Assembly: GCA_937873665.1 (NCBI GenBank)
Contig: CALMYW010000307.1
Span: 1 to 7,309, forward strand
Direction of reading: 5' to 3'
DNA: 7,309 nt
DNA from: an uncultured Sphingorhabdus sp.
GTDB lineage: Bacteria > Pseudomonadota > Alphaproteobacteria > Sphingomonadales > Sphingomonadaceae
Shown: in pieces, positions 1-6,082 of the stretch
Numbering within the stretch: position 1 is the stretch's first letter
Layout of the letters: the number at the start of each line of letters is the position of its first letter
Translations under genes and position numbers: made by a program
Notes under the pieces: generated by a model
Told to the model about the DNA's origin: nothing
Database searches by the model: none
What the model saw: the letters and a program-made list of their open reading frames with translations, nothing else

Positions 1-935
1 GTTTCGTTGATCGTGCCGGCGAACACCGGGTCGCCTGCCGCTTTGTCAATCGGAATGCTTTCGCCGGTGACCGGTGCCTGATTAACCGCACTCGTTCCTG
101 CCGTCACCTGACCATCGAGCGGTATCCGGGCGCCGGGTTTTACCCGCACGCAGGACTCAAGCTTTACCGCTGCGGCCGGAACTTCAAGCCAGGCGCCATC
201 GGCTTGCCGAACTTCCGCCGTCTGCGGCGTTAGGTCGAGCAGGCCTTTGATGGCGTTACGCGCCCGATCCACGGAGCGGGCTTCGATCAACTCGGCAATG
301 GCATACAAGGCCATGACCATCGCGGCCTCGGGCCACTGGCCGATCAGGAAGGCGCCGGTCACCGCCACACCCATCAGCGCATTCATGTTCAACTGCCCGC
401 GCCGCAATGCCGCCAGTCCCTTGCTATAGGTTGAAATACCGGACAACCAGATCGCGGCGACGGCCAATGCCATACCGAACCCCTTGAAAAGCAATGTGTC
501 GGGCGCGAAGAAATCCAGCGCTTCCGCGCCGACGGCTAGGCCCAGCGCCAGAATGCCTCGCCATAGTTCACTGGCACCGACGTTTTCCTTTGCGACCTGA
601 CCTGCCGACACCGGCTTGGGGTCAAAACCGGCTTTGCGGATGGCAGCCAAGGCGGCATCGAGTGCTTCCGTCGTGGCATCAATCGAAACGGTGCGTGCCG
701 ACAGTTGGAAACGCAAGGAATGGATGCCCTCGATACTGGCCAACGCACGACGGATGTCGTTCTCCTCGGTCGGGCAGTCCATGGTCGGAATCAGGAAGAC
801 GGGTACTCCATCGCTTTGTGCGAGATCGGGGGCTGCTGGGATGTCAGCGGCGGCGGGCACCGCTGCGGAGCAACTGCTGGCGCATCCGCAGTGAGTGGTT
901 TCCTGAAGGGGCTTTGAGGTGGGTTCAAGACTCAT
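1..935 (-). CDS. cadA: Heavy-metal P1B-type ATPase (Cd/Zn/Pb exporter), N-terminal part
   Basis: The reading frame is open from an ATG at 935 to the window edge, giving 311 complete codons; the C-terminal half lies outside. Residues 16-22 hold a small Cys-rich patch (HCGCASSC). A heavy-metal-associated domain follows at about 45-110 with the variant metal motif MDCPTEE (residues 52-58, Cys54), the form typical of CadA/PbrA-like pumps. Hydrophobic segments lie at about 126-145, 152-172, 183-200 and 203-217. The actuator domain has its VTGES loop at 289-293. The family exports Cd2+, Zn2+ or Pb2+ across the inner membrane using ATP. The CPC membrane motif and the DKTG phosphorylation site would lie beyond position 1, so metal specificity cannot be read. 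An AAGGA ribosome-binding site precedes the start. The gene is divergent from a CadR-type regulator and preceded by two MerR-type promoters, so metal induction is very likely. The symbol cadA is a family-level choice; zntA or pbrA are alternatives. Confidence 0.93.
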   Translation of the reverse strand, partial: MSLEPTSKPLQETTHCGCASSCSAAVPAAADIPAAPDLAQSDGVPVFLIPTMDCPTEENDIRRALASIEGIHSLRFQLSARTVSIDATTEALDAALAAIRKAGFDPKPVSAGQVAKENVGASELWRGILALGLAVGAEALDFFAPDTLLFKGFGMALAVAAIWLSGISTYSKGLAALRRGQLNMNALMGVAVTGAFLIGQWPEAAMVMALYAIAELIEARSVDRARNAIKGLLDLTPQTAEVRQADGAWLEVPAAAVKLESCVRVKPGARIPLDGQVTAGTSAVNQAPVTGESIPIDKAAGDPVFAGTINE

Positions 936-956
936 GGTGTTTTCCTTGTTTCCTGT

Positions 957-987
957 ATTAGAAACCCTTGAGTAGCTACAGGGTCAA
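957..987 (-). promoter_or_regulatory. MerR-type promoter/operator proximal to the ATPase gene
   Basis: On the minus strand a -35 box TTGACC (987-982) is followed after exactly 19 bp by a -10 box TCTAAT (962-957). The overlong 19-bp spacer is the hallmark of promoters that MerR-family activators untwist. Between the boxes lies an interrupted dyad ACCCT...AGGGT (964-984) with a central GTAGCTAC palindrome, as in CadR/PbrR/ZntR operators. It sits just upstream of the ATPase start and should be its metal-induced promoter. Confidence 0.85.
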
Positions 988-1044
988 GCAATTGCAATTA
1001 ACGAAAAAAGTCGGAGCCGAAGCAATGCCTGAGTTTTTATTTGC

Positions 1045-1075
1045 ATTGCACACCCTGTAGTAACTATAGGGTCAA
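1045..1075 (-). promoter_or_regulatory. Second MerR-type operator/promoter, nearer the regulator gene
   Basis: A second dyad ACCCT...AGGGT lies at 1052-1072, with nine of ten arm positions complementary, so it is more symmetric than the first. On the minus strand it again sits between TTGACC (1075-1070) and TGCAAT (1050-1045) with a 19-bp spacer. The -10 box is poorer than in the first copy. On the plus strand a weak TTGCAT (1041-1046), 18 bp, TATAGG (1065-1070) promoter overlaps the same dyad and could drive the regulator. This site may therefore serve autoregulation, a second activated start toward the ATPase, or both. Confidence 0.7.
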
Positions 1076-1127
1076 GCGCGTAAAATAAAGTTTTCCGAAA
1101 TGCCCGGGCAGCGAGAAGGATCGAGTC

Positions 1128-1613
1128 ATGAGAATTGGTGAGTTAGGGCAAGCCACTGGCGTCGATATCGAAACCATCCGTTATTACGAGAAAGCGGGAC
1201 TGCTACCGGCGCCGGCCCGTCATCCAAACGGCTATCGTGCCTATGCTCCCTTGCACGTGGAACGGCTGGCCTTCATCCGCCATTGTCGGGCTTTGGATAT
1301 TTCGCTGGCCGACATCCAGCGCTTGCTGGCGTTTGTGGCGCATCCGGAAAGCAATTGCCGCGATATCGACCAACTGATCGATGCGCAACTGGCTCGTGTC
1401 CAGGCCCGTTTGCAAAGCATGCAGGCGCTGGAGCGCCAACTCACTGCCTTACGCGGCCGATGCGGCAACAGCCATCTCGCTGGGGATTGCGGGATTCTTC
1501 ATGAGTTGGTCGCGGCAGCTCACCATGAAGCCTGCGTCTGTCATGGCGAAGCACTCTCGAAGCCGGTCGAGGTCGAGGCAGTGTTTGCCCCTTCTGCCTC
1601 CCAAGGAGCGTAG
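1128..1613 (+). CDS. cadR: MerR-family Cd(II)/Pb(II)-type metal-responsive regulator
   Basis: This 161-residue protein begins with the MerR winged helix-turn-helix (MRIGELGQATGV, then ETIRYYEKAGLLP) and continues with HVERLAFIRHCRALD, typical of the CadR/PbrR/ZntR branch. A dimerisation helix spans about 80-110. Cysteines at 77, 112 and 121 match the three-Cys metal site known for CadR/PbrR. A further C-terminal Cys-x-Cys-His (136-139) resembles the extra Cys cluster in PbrR-type proteins. The family binds the 19-bp-spaced promoter as a dimer, represses without metal, and activates when metal binds. An AGAAGGA ribosome-binding site (1114-1120) supports the start. It is divergent from the ATPase, its likely target, and its stop is only 2 bp from the next gene, so it heads an operon with the transporter and ynfA. 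Whether Cd, Pb or Zn is the natural inducer cannot be read from sequence. Confidence 0.93.
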   Translation: MRIGELGQATGVDIETIRYYEKAGLLPAPARHPNGYRAYAPLHVERLAFIRHCRALDISLADIQRLLAFVAHPESNCRDIDQLIDAQLARVQARLQSMQALERQLTALRGRCGNSHLAGDCGILHELVAAAHHEACVCHGEALSKPVEVEAVFAPSASQGA

Positions 1614-1615
1614 CC

Positions 1616-2662
1616 ATGCACTGGCATCGTGGCATTGCCCTTGCGCTCACAGCAGCCGGCCTGTTCGGGATCGGCACCCCGTTATCCAAGCTGCTACTGG
1701 CCCAAGTCAGCCCATGGCTGCTGGCGGCGCTGCTCTATCTCGGCTCTGGCATCGGCCTCTGGCTCATGCGCCAGATTCGCCGCAGCCCGAAGGTGTATCT
1801 TGATCGGGGCGATTGGCGCTGGCTCGCTGCAGCCACCGTTGCCGGCGGGATGATCGGGCCGGTACTGCTGATGATCGGGCTGTCAGCCATGCCGGCATCG
1901 GGCGCCTCGCTCTTGTTGAATGCCGAAGGCGTGCTGACCGCACTGCTTGCCTGGTTTGTTTTTCATGAAAACTTTGACCGTCGTATCGCCCTGGGCATGC
2001 TCGCTATCGTCGCCGGGGCACTGGTCCTGAGTTGGCCATCCGATGCGCAGTTCTCCGGAGCATGGCCCGCACTGGCGATCCTCGGCGCCTGTTTCGCCTG
2101 GGCGATCGACAACAACCTGACCCGTAAGGTCGCACTGGCCGATGCCTCGTTCATCGCCATGGTCAAGGGCTTGGTCGCCGGCATCACCAATCTCGCACTG
2201 GCGCTTTTGGCCGGGGCCATCTGGCCGGCACCGGAAATCGTCGCGCAGGCGGCACTGCTTGGCTTCGCCAGCTATGGCGCCAGCCTCACGCTCTTCGTCA
2301 TTGCCCTGCGCCATCTGGGAACAGCTCGTACTGGCGCCTATTTTTCCGTGGCGCCCTTCTTCGGAACGCTGCTGGCGATCCTGTTGCTCAACGAACCGGT
2401 GACGCCGCAATTGCTGGCGGCCGGGCTGTTGATGGCCTTCGGTGTCTGGCTGCACCTGTCCGAGCAACATGAGCATGGGCATCGGCACGAAACGCTTGAG
2501 CACACGCACGAGCATGTCCACGGAGAAAATGACAGTCACCACGATCATGAGCACCCCGGGCAGGTTCTGTCCGGAACCCGCCACACCCATCGCCACCAGC
2601 ACGCGTCGATTGAGCATACACATGCGCACTTTCCCGATGCGCACCATGCGCACGAGCACTGA
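1616..2662 (+). CDS. EamA/DMT-family transporter with His-rich C-terminal tail
   Basis: The 348-residue protein consists of a membrane part of about 280 residues followed by a hydrophilic tail. The membrane part shows two EamA-like halves (about 7-140 and 147-280) with some ten hydrophobic segments. Family-like signatures include AAGLFGIGTPLSK near the N-terminus, ALLAWFVFHE ending the first half, and SVAPFFGTLLAILLLNEP in the second half. The tail (282-348) holds 23 histidines in 67 residues, mostly as H-x-H, HTHEH and DAHHAHEH, a composition seen in metal-binding segments of cation transporters. DMT proteins usually export small metabolites; the tail and the regulator-transporter operon point to metal efflux or metal-gated export here. 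Topology, and hence the side of the membrane the tail faces, is not determined. An AAGGAG ribosome-binding site (1603-1608) sits inside the end of the regulator gene. A long antisense open frame opposite is a composition shadow. Confidence 0.88.
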   Translation: MHWHRGIALALTAAGLFGIGTPLSKLLLAQVSPWLLAALLYLGSGIGLWLMRQIRRSPKVYLDRGDWRWLAAATVAGGMIGPVLLMIGLSAMPASGASLLLNAEGVLTALLAWFVFHENFDRRIALGMLAIVAGALVLSWPSDAQFSGAWPALAILGACFAWAIDNNLTRKVALADASFIAMVKGLVAGITNLALALLAGAIWPAPEIVAQAALLGFASYGASLTLFVIALRHLGTARTGAYFSVAPFFGTLLAILLLNEPVTPQLLAAGLLMAFGVWLHLSEQHEHGHRHETLEHTHEHVHGENDSHHDHEHPGQVLSGTRHTHRHQHASIEHTHAHFPDAHHAHEH

Positions 2663-2671
2663 GGACGGACA

Positions 2672-3001
2672 ATGATCAAGACCGGTTTGCTGTTTTTTGC
2701 CACCGCTCTGGCCGAAATCATCGGCTGTTTTCTGCCTTACTTGTGGCTGCGCAAGGAGGGCTCCCCGTGGCTGCTGCTGCCGGCTGCGCTCAGTCTTGTA
2801 GTCTTTGTCTGGGTGCTGACCTTGCATCCGGCGGCAAGTGGCCGGGTCTATGCCGCTTACGGTGGCGTCTATGTGGCAAAGGCACTGCTCTGGCTGCGAG
2901 TGGTTGACGGCATCAAACTTTCCTCACTTGACTGGTTGGGTGCCGGAATTGCCCTGTTGGGTATGGGCATCATCGCCTCGGCCTGGAAACCCGCTGGATA
3001 G
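2672..3001 (+). CDS. ynfA: YnfA/UPF0060-family small membrane protein
   Basis: This 109-residue, four-helix membrane protein has segments at about 4-24, 33-51, 60-77 and 86-105. The family signature [17 protein letters not shown] is at 52-68, and [12 protein letters not shown] (14-25) is also characteristic. Length matches the family's usual 105-110 residues. YnfA relates to the small multidrug resistance transporters of the DMT superfamily and probably acts as a dimer in the inner membrane; its substrate is poorly established, with cationic-compound efflux proposed. The start lies 9 bp after the previous stop, with a purine-rich GAGGACGG immediately upstream overlapping that stop, which suggests co-translation with the His-rich transporter. 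Both are DMT-superfamily proteins, so the operon pairs two related membrane proteins under a metal regulator. Confidence 0.93.
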   Translation: MIKTGLLFFATALAEIIGCFLPYLWLRKEGSPWLLLPAALSLVVFVWVLTLHPAASGRVYAAYGGVYVAKALLWLRVVDGIKLSSLDWLGAGIALLGMGIIASAWKPAG

Positions 3002-3164
3002 AAGGCTGCTGGCCCTGGCTCAACGATCAGATTACGACACTCAACAATCAACATGTAGAGCAAAAATACGTTGAGCTGCATGACGATGCGCTAGCGTACG
3101 ATTATTTTCGTTTTCTGTCACATCCCCAAATAAGTGTTTCGGTAAAACCATTTTTAAAACCGTC

Positions 3165-3185
3165 ATTCCGGACTTGATCCGGAAT
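3165..3185 (-). terminator. Possible terminator hairpin after the PLP-enzyme gene
   Basis: A perfect 8-bp stem (ATTCCGGA / TCCGGAAT) with a 5-base loop lies 30 bp beyond the PLP-enzyme stop, between two convergent genes. On the minus strand it is followed a few bases later by TTTTAAAAA, which suits a rho-independent terminator. On the plus strand a T-rich run precedes the stem instead. The stem also resembles short dispersed intergenic hairpins common in proteobacteria, so it could be a repeat rather than a dedicated terminator. The rest of 3002-3214 is A+T-rich and holds no supported gene. Confidence 0.45.
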
Positions 3186-3214
3186 CTGACCGAAGGAAAT
3201 GTGCCGCGAAGCAC

Positions 3215-4387
3215 CTAACCCAGAGCCTGTTCCAGATCCGCGATCAAATCCTCAGCATCCTCCAAGCCGACCGACAGACGCAGCATGGCGTCCGAGATGC
3301 CGCGACGGGCACGCTCTTCCGTCGTTAATCCATGGTGGGTGGTTGTACACGGCTGGGTTACCAAGCTTTCCGCACCCCCAAGGCTGGGTGCCAAGGCGAA
3401 GAGCTTCAACCGGTCAGCGACGCGTGTGGCATCTTCTCCGTCGCCAGCGACCTCGATCGTCAGCATGCCCCCGAATCCGTACATTTGGTCTTTGGCCAGC
3501 GCGTGCCCCGGAAACTCGGGCAGACCAGGAAAGTAGACCCGGCTGACCTTGGGGTGGCGGTCCATGGCTTCGGCGATACGCTGGGCCGACTCGTTTTGCT
3601 GACGCACGCGCACGACCAGGGTACGCAGGCTGCGGGCGAGCAATGACGCAGTGGCCGGGGCGATCATCGAGCCGAGATTCTTGCGCCAGTTCCATACCGG
3701 CATCAGTAATTCCTTCGACCCCATCAAGACGCCAGCGGTGAGGTCGCTGTGTCCGCCGAGATATTTAGTGGCGCTATGCACGACGAAATCCGCTCCCAGT
3801 TCCAGCGGGCGCTGATTGACCGGTGAGGCGAACGTGTTGTCGACCGCGACTCGCGCACCGTAGGCGTGCGCCTTCGCTGCAATAGCCCGAATATCGAGCA
3901 ATTCGAGGGTGGGATTGGTGGGCGTCTCAAAAAATACCAGCTTCGCGCCTGCGGCCAGCAAAGCGTCCAGTTGATCCAGTTCGCGGCCAAGAATCAAATC
4001 GGTCTTGATCCCCAGCAACGGCAACTGGCTGGCCAATAGTTCCAGCGTTCCGCCGTAAGCGTCACCGATGCAAACGATGCCCTCACGCCCATGCGTCAGG
4101 AACAAGGCTGTCTCGGCGGCCATCCCGGAACAAAAAGACCAGGCCATCTCCGCGCCTTCGAGGCTGGCGAGCGTTTCTTCAATCGCAAAGATTGATGGGT
4201 TCAGGCCGTATCGCGTATAGAGGCTCCCCGGCTTGCGACCGTCAACGACATCGAGCAGGTCAGCCGTCGATTTGAACGCAAAGGTGGTGGTGTCATACAC
4301 CGGAAGGTGCGGACTGCCATGTGCGTCCTTGAAACTGTGGCCGTGAATGGTGCGCGTGGACAAGCCGGGCTTGCTGCTTTCAGTCAT
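3215..4387 (-). CDS. Cys/Met metabolism PLP-dependent enzyme (CGS/CGL/MGL-like)
   Basis: The full-length 390-residue fold-type I PLP enzyme belongs to the family of cystathionine gamma-synthase, cystathionine gamma-lyase, methionine gamma-lyase and O-acetylhomoserine sulfhydrylase. Visible residues are YTRYGLNP (57-64, phosphate contact from the partner subunit), SGMAAE (87-92), DAYGGT with the ring-stacking Tyr111, ETPTNPT (154-160), Asp183 (VDNTFASP), the Schiff-base Lys208 in SATKYLGGHSDLTAG, SLGGAESL (335-342) and the substrate-carboxylate Arg370 (LRLSVGLED). Specific activity cannot be assigned by motif; C-S bond chemistry releasing or transferring reduced sulfur is certain only at family level. 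A TQPCTTTHHGL segment (344-354) replaces the more usual HPASMTH-like stretch. An AGGAG ribosome-binding site (minus strand, about 4393-4397) supports the start. It is the last gene of the sulfur cassette, 61 bp after the DsrE-like gene. Confidence 0.9.
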   Translation of the reverse strand: MTESSKPGLSTRTIHGHSFKDAHGSPHLPVYDTTTFAFKSTADLLDVVDGRKPGSLYTRYGLNPSIFAIEETLASLEGAEMAWSFCSGMAAETALFLTHGREGIVCIGDAYGGTLELLASQLPLLGIKTDLILGRELDQLDALLAAGAKLVFFETPTNPTLELLDIRAIAAKAHAYGARVAVDNTFASPVNQRPLELGADFVVHSATKYLGGHSDLTAGVLMGSKELLMPVWNWRKNLGSMIAPATASLLARSLRTLVVRVRQQNESAQRIAEAMDRHPKVSRVYFPGLPEFPGHALAKDQMYGFGGMLTIEVAGDGEDATRVADRLKLFALAPSLGGAESLVTQPCTTTHHGLTTEERARRGISDAMLRLSVGLEDAEDLIADLEQALG

Positions 4388-4448
4388 TTGAGTCTCCTGG
4401 TTATTCTTACTGCGGTTTCAGACGGCACGATGCCCAACTCGGGGAGTT

Positions 4449-4805
4449 TCAGAACGAGATTACTTTGTCGCTATCGATGACCCATTCCGCCAGCGCCGGC
4501 ATGGTGGATTTTTCGGCGCCCTCGAAATACGGATGGTTCTTGTAGATGCCGCAGCGCGCCATGCAGGTTCCGCACACCTTGACCTTCACGCCACGGGTGA
4601 TGAGCACCTTCAGCATCAACGAAAGGTCTTGGTCATAGCCTTCTGGCGGACGACAGGCATCGCGTGCCATGTCCACCGCATCACTCATCAGGAAAATGCG
4701 AACTTCACTTCCAGCATCGACCAACTTGTCGGCCAGTCGCAGTCCGTTCCAGGTCACATCGGTACTATCGTAGGGCTCGTGATTGAAAATAATCAGGGTT
4801 TTCAT
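4449..4805 (-). CDS. DsrE-family sulfur-relay-like protein
   Basis: This small 118-residue soluble protein has the DsrE/DsrF/YchN-like pattern: MKTLIIFNHEPYDSTDVTWNG at the N-terminus, a strand EVRIFLMSDAV (34-44), a middle region LSLMLKVLITRGVKVKVCGT and a C-terminal ALAEWVIDSDKVISF. Cysteines are at 51, 78, 81 and 85, the last three forming CGTCMARCG (C-x2-C-x3-C) just after a predicted strand, the region where DsrE-type proteins carry a persulfide-bearing Cys. Family members relay sulfane sulfur between proteins, often beside rhodaneses, and a rhodanese-fused regulator is encoded two genes upstream. It lies 24 bp after the methyltransferase stop with GGA about 9 bases before its ATG. Sulfur relay is inferred from family and context; metal binding by the three-Cys motif is an alternative. 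Confidence 0.83.
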   Translation of the reverse strand: MKTLIIFNHEPYDSTDVTWNGLRLADKLVDAGSEVRIFLMSDAVDMARDACRPPEGYDQDLSLMLKVLITRGVKVKVCGTCMARCGIYKNHPYFEGAEKSTMPALAEWVIDSDKVISF

Positions 4806-4829
4806 AGACGGTTTCCAAGGAGAGGTGGA

Positions 4830-5408
4830 TCAACGCCTGGCCAGCAGGCCGAAGTGAAAGGGACAGCAATCTTGCAAATCAACCGATTCAATGGAGTGGA
4901 ATCCGGCATCGGCTATCCACGCCCGACATTGGTCTGGGGTCGGACGGATCTCCAGCGAAGGACCGCGTGGTGTGGGTATATCACTGCGCCAGTGAATCAC
5001 CGAAAGCACGCCATCGTCCTGCAAGGTCCGGTAGGCTTCGCGCAGCAGGGAAATAGGCTGTTCCAGGTGCAACAGGTTGAAAATCATCGCGTGCGCTTGC
5101 GACCCGGAGTCCACGCCCGTTCCGTGTGCAACGAAATCTCGAACGTCGGCTTGAATGTTGGGGAGATCGAAAGTGACGGCCTTATGGCGCACACAGTCGA
5201 CCATTTCTGGTTCGATATCTAGGGCGATAACACGCCCTGCCGTACGTCGGGCAGTGGGCACCGTAAAGGAACCGTATCCGCAGCCGAATTCGATAACATC
5301 CCCCAGCACCGCAGTGCCAAGGAGTCTGTCAATAGCAGCCTCTGCCTCGAAAAAACTCGCCCAGTAGGCTTCGTCGGGCATGCCGCTTTCACGTCCTTTC
5401 ATGCTCAT
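4830..5408 (-). CDS. Small class I SAM-dependent methyltransferase
   Basis: The 192-residue protein has a Rossmann-type methyltransferase core. From the chosen start, motif I is DVIEFGCGYGSFTVP (about 37-51), the acidic ribose-binding residue is in ALDIEPEMVD (about 62-71), an adenine-region Asp is in NIQADVRDF (84-92), and motif IV is replaced by AMIFNLLHLEQP (107-118). The C-terminus has LQDCCPFHFGLLARR with adjacent cysteines. The frame extends to an ATG at 5447, but the ATG at 5408 is preferred: it makes an ATGA overlap with the upstream regulator's stop and has AAGG upstream, implying translational coupling. The acceptor is unknown. In this setting a thiol, sulfide or metalloid is plausible (inference); motifs do not identify it as TehB, a thiopurine methyltransferase or ArsM. 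Confidence 0.85.
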   Translation of the reverse strand: MSMKGRESGMPDEAYWASFFEAEAAIDRLLGTAVLGDVIEFGCGYGSFTVPTARRTAGRVIALDIEPEMVDCVRHKAVTFDLPNIQADVRDFVAHGTGVDSGSQAHAMIFNLLHLEQPISLLREAYRTLQDDGVLSVIHWRSDIPTPRGPSLEIRPTPDQCRAWIADAGFHSIESVDLQDCCPFHFGLLARR

Positions 5409-6082
5409 GATTTGCCTTGTTCCACCGGAAGACCTGCCGCCAGCCATTCACTGACGCCATCAAGGATCTTGCGCACTCGATAGCCTCTCGCCGCTAGCAA
5501 CGCCACGGCCTCGTCAGAGAGCAGGCAGAACGGTCCTCGGCAGTAGGCGACAATCTCGACGTCGGACGGCAATTCAGCAAGGCGCTGCTCAATCTCGGCC
5601 ACCGGCATCGAGCGGGCAAACGGTAGGTGAGCCGTTTCGTATTCCGTTGGCGGACGCACATCGATGACGAACACCTCGCCGCGTCGCGCTTGTTCCAGCA
5701 GCACCTCGCGACCGACAGCGGAGAACTTCGCCGGATCGGCCACCATCTGTCCCAGGGCCATCTTCAGTTCCAGCAGGTGCTCTTCGGCGACCTGGCGCAG
5801 ACTCACCCACAGACCCGCCACATCACTGCCGGCCAGTTGATAGATGATGTATTTGCCCTCGCGCCGAAAAGTCACGAGGCGTGCTTCCTTCAGCACTTTC
5901 AGGTGCGCGCTGGTGAGTTTGATGTCGGCCGACAATTCGCTCGCCAGCGTTTCAACGGTCTTTTCGCCTTGCGCCAATAATTCCAGCAGCTCCAGCCGTT
6001 TCGGACTGGAAACCGCTTTGCCGATGCGGGCAACCTGCTCGTAGAGGAGGTCTTTTATCATTCGTTTGTCCATAACCGACAT
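5405..6082 (-). CDS. ArsR-family regulator fused to a rhodanese domain
   Basis: The 225-residue fusion has an N-terminal ArsR/SmtB winged helix (about 15-110; VETLASELSADIKLTSAHLK as the helix-turn-helix, RREGKYIIYQL as the wing) and a C-terminal rhodanese domain (about 122-220). The rhodanese part shows FVIDVRPPTEYETAHLP (138-154) and the active-site loop YCRGPFC with catalytic Cys181 and a second Cys186. The ArsR part has no cysteine and lacks the ELCVCDL-type metal motif, so classical metal sensing at helix 3 is unlikely. The rhodanese Cys could instead carry a persulfide and signal sulfur status (inference). It is first in the cassette and overlaps the methyltransferase gene by 4 bp. The start is uncertain: ATGs at 6082, 6073 and 6061 are all possible and none has a strong ribosome-binding site; GGA precedes the third. 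Confidence 0.92.
   Translation of the reverse strand: MSVMDKRMIKDLLYEQVARIGKAVSSPKRLELLELLAQGEKTVETLASELSADIKLTSAHLKVLKEARLVTFRREGKYIIYQLAGSDVAGLWVSLRQVAEEHLLELKMALGQMVADPAKFSAVGREVLLEQARRGEVFVIDVRPPTEYETAHLPFARSMPVAEIEQRLAELPSDVEIVAYCRGPFCLLSDEAVALLAARGYRVRKILDGVSEWLAAGLPVEQGKS

Noticed and set aside
494..961. Plus-strand open frame of 155 codons opposite the ATPase
   Set aside because: It is antisense to the clearly homologous P-type ATPase and its Arg/Pro/Trp-rich translation has no family features.
1883..2827. Long (314-codon) open frame antisense to the His-rich transporter
   Set aside because: It mirrors the transporter and the start of ynfA, has Gln/Arg/Gly-rich low-complexity composition and no recognisable domain, and no ribosome-binding site supports it.
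3084..3103. Small palindrome CGCTAGCG in the gap after ynfA
   Set aside because: Only 8 bp are symmetric and nothing around it suggests an operator or recombination site.
4533..5222. Plus-strand open frame of 229 codons opposite the DsrE-like and methyltransferase genes
   Set aside because: Both minus-strand genes have clear motifs and good spacing; this frame crosses two genes and shows no domain.
5409..5447. Upstream ATG (5447) as the methyltransferase start
   Set aside because: It would add 13 low-complexity residues deep inside the regulator gene; the ATGA overlap at 5408 with AAGG upstream is the better start.
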